A DNA stretch of 64,000 nt from Eudromia elegans. Taxonomy: Eukaryota > Chordata > Aves > Tinamiformes > Tinamidae. Both the position numbers and the translations under genes were made by a program. The notes below the pieces were generated by a model. The model did no database searches and was not told where the DNA came from. It was given only the letters and a program-made list of their open reading frames with translations. The stretch's first letter is position 1; each line of letters begins with the position of its first letter. The stretch is taken from contig PTEX01000015.1 in assembly GCA_003342815.1 (NCBI GenBank), positions 5,135,024-5,199,023 of the forward strand, in the 5' to 3' direction. Of this stretch, positions 61,815-64,000 are shown in pieces.

Positions 61815-61990
61815 TAAACCTGGAGCGCTCCAACACGTGGAACGAACGGCGCCTGAAGCCGCTACGGGGAGCAGCTCCTGCAGCCGGCTGATCCCGCTGC
61901 TTCTCTGGCTCCGGGGAGAATACGCTCGGAGAGCCTGTGCCCAGCAAAAAGGGGCAATTTCTGGAGCGCAGAAACGGTAGCAGAAACGTG
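61815..61990. promoter_or_regulatory. CpG-rich cluster B with CACGTG E-box
   Basis: About thirteen CpGs fall in 120 bp, with a canonical E-box CACGTG at 61834-61839. Overlapping minus-strand frames (74 and 112 codons) lack motifs. It could be a distal promoter or enhancer-type CpG island. Confidence 0.35.
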
Positions 61991-63480
61991 AGAGCATTGC
62001 CACTCTATAAGAAAAGAATAATTCAAGGGCGAAACAGGGATCCTGGTTCAGACGCAAGTGCTCATTCTTTACACTTTACACATCTGTCAGTGTCGCCTCA
62101 TCTTTTTATCTGCTTGATGCAACACCTGTAGGACTCTACAGGAAGCTTCAAAACCATATAAAGGTTATAAAAATTTAGAAAATTACATAATCACACATAC
62201 ATATGTGTGATATTCGTCTCTTTCTAAATTTCACATTAGAAGGTGTTGAGTTTAGGGCTCACACAAAAACAAATCATGCCTTTTTTTTGATATCTACTTA
62301 TCTGCACAAGAATAAGGCTATACAAAAAGTTGCTTAATCTGTATTAGAAAAGTATTCTAGTAAGTATTCCTGTGAAAAATCTCCTTTGTCTCCATGCTTT
62401 CAAGGGCACAGAAGTCTGTGTCAACATTCTGTTTTATGGGAACAGAATTAGAAAAAAATATCAAATCTGCTTGCCAAGGGAACATCATTCATCTTGTTAC
62501 GAATGTAGGGAGAATCTGATGGAAAAACAGCAGATAAGTATATAATTAAAAATTGCATCATGACATATGTGTAAGAAGGAGTAAAAACAGTATCTTGACA
62601 TATGTGCTAGAAGAAGTAATTAAGGTAGTACAGGCACCATTCCTTCACTTGTGAGAACTTGATTGTACTTCATTGAATAACATTTTTTTCATAAGTCTGG
62701 TTAACGAAAAGGAGGATGAAAACAAGCTAATAATGAACTAAGTAACAATTAAGTTTATAAAATTGAGTAGACACAAAGATAAATTGCTTGGGGAGACCTA
62801 TAGAAGAAGTAGGAGTGGAAAGAAAAAAAAAATGGCTGCTCTAAGTAAGGTCCATTACACTTGCTAATGACAAAGGCTACCGGAGTGTAAACAAGTTTCC
62901 CAAAGGTCAATAGGAACAAGCCTAATTTCTCAAGTTATTTAAGCAGACCCGACAACAAGATGCGCAGCCCTGCAGCCAACATGGCAGAGGCAAAGACACA
63001 AAGGCGGAGGGCAGGAGATTCCTGACCTGCTCCCACCGCTGCCATTTGTGTGGTTTCAGTGCCAGCATAAGCTAAGGTGGGTGGGTTTATTTTTTTAATT
63101 TTGTTTTTATTTTTTACCTAGCAACAACACTCTTCAAAGCGCTGCAGAAACATTTATCTTTCCAGGGTGATCCTGGAAATATCCACCTCTCCTGTTTCTC
63201 CAAGGGGTAAAACTTAAGATTCTTTCTAACAAAGAGAGAAAATAACTGAAGGTTCCTCAATGATTAGACCAAGGCCACAGAAGAAATAAACAACTAACCC
63301 AGTTGTAACCCACCTCCGTTCAGAGGGAGAAGAGTGATACAGCCACAGCCTTTGAGCTGATACAGCCACAACCCTGAAGGCTGGGCTGCAGCTGCATTTT
63401 AATAACAGCCGAGAGCTAGCCTGGTAAAGCTTTGCTGGGCTGTGACCGAGCTTCATTATATTCTCTTCTAAAATCCTTGT
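61991..63480. other. Unique sequence without a recognised gene
   Basis: A degenerate 35-bp tandem duplication lies at 62557-62626 (27 of 35 identical) and a 13-bp direct repeat TGATACAGCCACA at 63335-63347 and 63358-63370. A GC-rich patch at 62955-63060 includes CAACATGGCAG, but that frame closes after 14 codons. Confidence 0.55.
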
Positions 63481-63489
63481 GAAACACAA

Positions 63490-63860
63490 TATAAAAAGGG
63501 CCTGCGGATTAAAATCGTGTGTGAAGTGCCTCATAACTGCGCCTGTACACAATGGCCTTGCGTAAAGAGTTTGGTGTGACAGTGATTTCTTGCCGTGTAA
63601 TTTCTTTCCCGGCTTTCTCGGCAAAGAAACCCCTCGGGCACCTGGTCCCCGCTCCGAAGCACCGGCGCTTGGGCGGAAAAGCTGCTCCCGAGGAGCCTGG
63701 CAACAGGGGCGGCGCCGGCGGGGGAGGGACCTTGGAGGGTCCCCGCTCTCCCCGCTGCGGAGCTGATGTACTGGAGAGACTGAAGGAGACGCGAGCTGCA
63801 GGGGCCGGCGGAGCCCTTCGTTGACAGGGGGCCCCGCAGCTCTGCCGGCCGCTCGTCACT
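63490..63860 (+). promoter_or_regulatory. Candidate promoter: TATA box followed by CpG island
   Basis: TATAAAAAG at 63490-63498 is followed by a CpG-dense stretch (about 63590-63860) with GC boxes (GGGCGG near 63671, GGGGCGG at 63706-63712) and a GGCGCCGGCGGGGG run. An ATG at 63552 has strong initiation context (ACAATGG) and opens a 90-codon frame through the island. That peptide is rich in G, A, P and R and is not recognised, so it may be a composition artefact. A minus-strand promoter is equally possible. Confidence 0.4.
63552..63824 (+). CDS. Hypothetical small ORF in CpG island (unrecognised)
   Basis: Ninety codons begin MALRKEFGVTVISC and end in a G/A-rich tail (AAGAGGALR). The ATG lies about 54 bp downstream of the TATAAAAAG element's 3' end and has a strong Kozak-like context with A at -3 and G at +4. 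There is no signal peptide, membrane segment or known domain. The second half is composition-driven (GGAGGGG). A 116-codon minus-strand frame covers the same DNA, which weakens the case. I cannot assign a function and regard coding as unlikely without transcript evidence. Confidence 0.12.
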   Translation: MALRKEFGVTVISCRVISFPAFSAKKPLGHLVPAPKHRRLGGKAAPEEPGNRGGAGGGGTLEGPRSPRCGADVLERLKETRAAGAGGALR

Positions 63861-63906
63861 GCTGGGGGCAGCTTTGACTAGGAGCAGAGGGAATACAGAA
63901 TAAATA

Positions 63907-64000
63907 TAAAATAAAATAAAATAAAATAAAATAAAATAAAATAAAATAAAATAAAATAAAATAAAATAAAATAAAATAAAATAAAATAAAATAAAATAAA
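63907..64000. repeat. (TAAAA)n microsatellite running off the window end
   Basis: About nineteen uninterrupted pentanucleotide units (94 bp), truncated by the window edge, so the true length is unknown. Confidence 0.98.

Noticed and set aside
62974-63030. CAACATGGCAG start context near a CpG-rich area
   Set aside because: The frame closes after 14 codons.
1-64000. CRISPR arrays, tRNA or rRNA genes, intact transposases, endogenous retroviral genes
   Set aside because: I looked for regular spaced repeats, tRNA-like cloverleaf and box sequences, and long retroviral frames. I saw none, though small decayed LTR pieces could be missed without a library search.

Overview
This window looks like non-coding DNA from a bird (or close sauropsid) nuclear genome. 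The basis is a set of CR1 LINE fragments, including young-looking ones with the CR1-type 3' end (short ATTCTATG-type terminal repeats and the GGTTGGACTAGATGA-type 3' UTR), older sauropsid-wide CR1 fragments, and a few possible MIR/L2-like remnants. The DNA is AT-rich and CpG-poor, with long homopolymers and microsatellites. I found no bacterial-type operons, no rRNA or tRNA gene, no CRISPR array and no intact transposase or viral gene. No open frame exceeds about 165 codons, and none reads as a known protein family apart from a decayed CR1 ORF2 tail. The window is best read as intergenic or large-intron sequence. The host gene cannot be named from the sequence.

Layout. 1-3.8 kb: AT-rich unique sequence. 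3.83-4.18 kb: a fold-back CR1 whose 5' part is inverted against its 3' part. 7.69-8.26 kb: a GC-rich block followed by a stretch with a near-perfect RFX X-box. 14.39-14.94 kb: nested antisense CR1 copies with an internal AT microsatellite. 17.16-17.90 kb: a repeat-free stretch that resembles conserved non-coding DNA and contains a short open frame bounded by splice-like signals. 20.6 kb: CpG-rich cluster with an 11-bp inverted repeat. 26.3 and 28.2 kb: two long alternating pyrimidine-purine tracts. 32.6-33.1 kb: GC-rich block, then a 44-A homopolymer at 33.6 kb. 48.8, 52.9-54.3 and 59.7-60.1 kb: further CR1 fragments. 61.1-63.86 kb: three CpG-rich clusters, the last with a TATA box upstream, which may mark the approach to a promoter. 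The window ends inside a (TAAAA)n array.

No set of genes acts together here. The points most worth checking are the candidate exon at 17.66 kb, the twin-priming-like CR1 at 3.83-4.18 kb, the TATA/CpG-island promoter candidate at 63.5-63.86 kb, and the two Z-DNA-prone tracts. I saw no convincing evidence of a new biological system.
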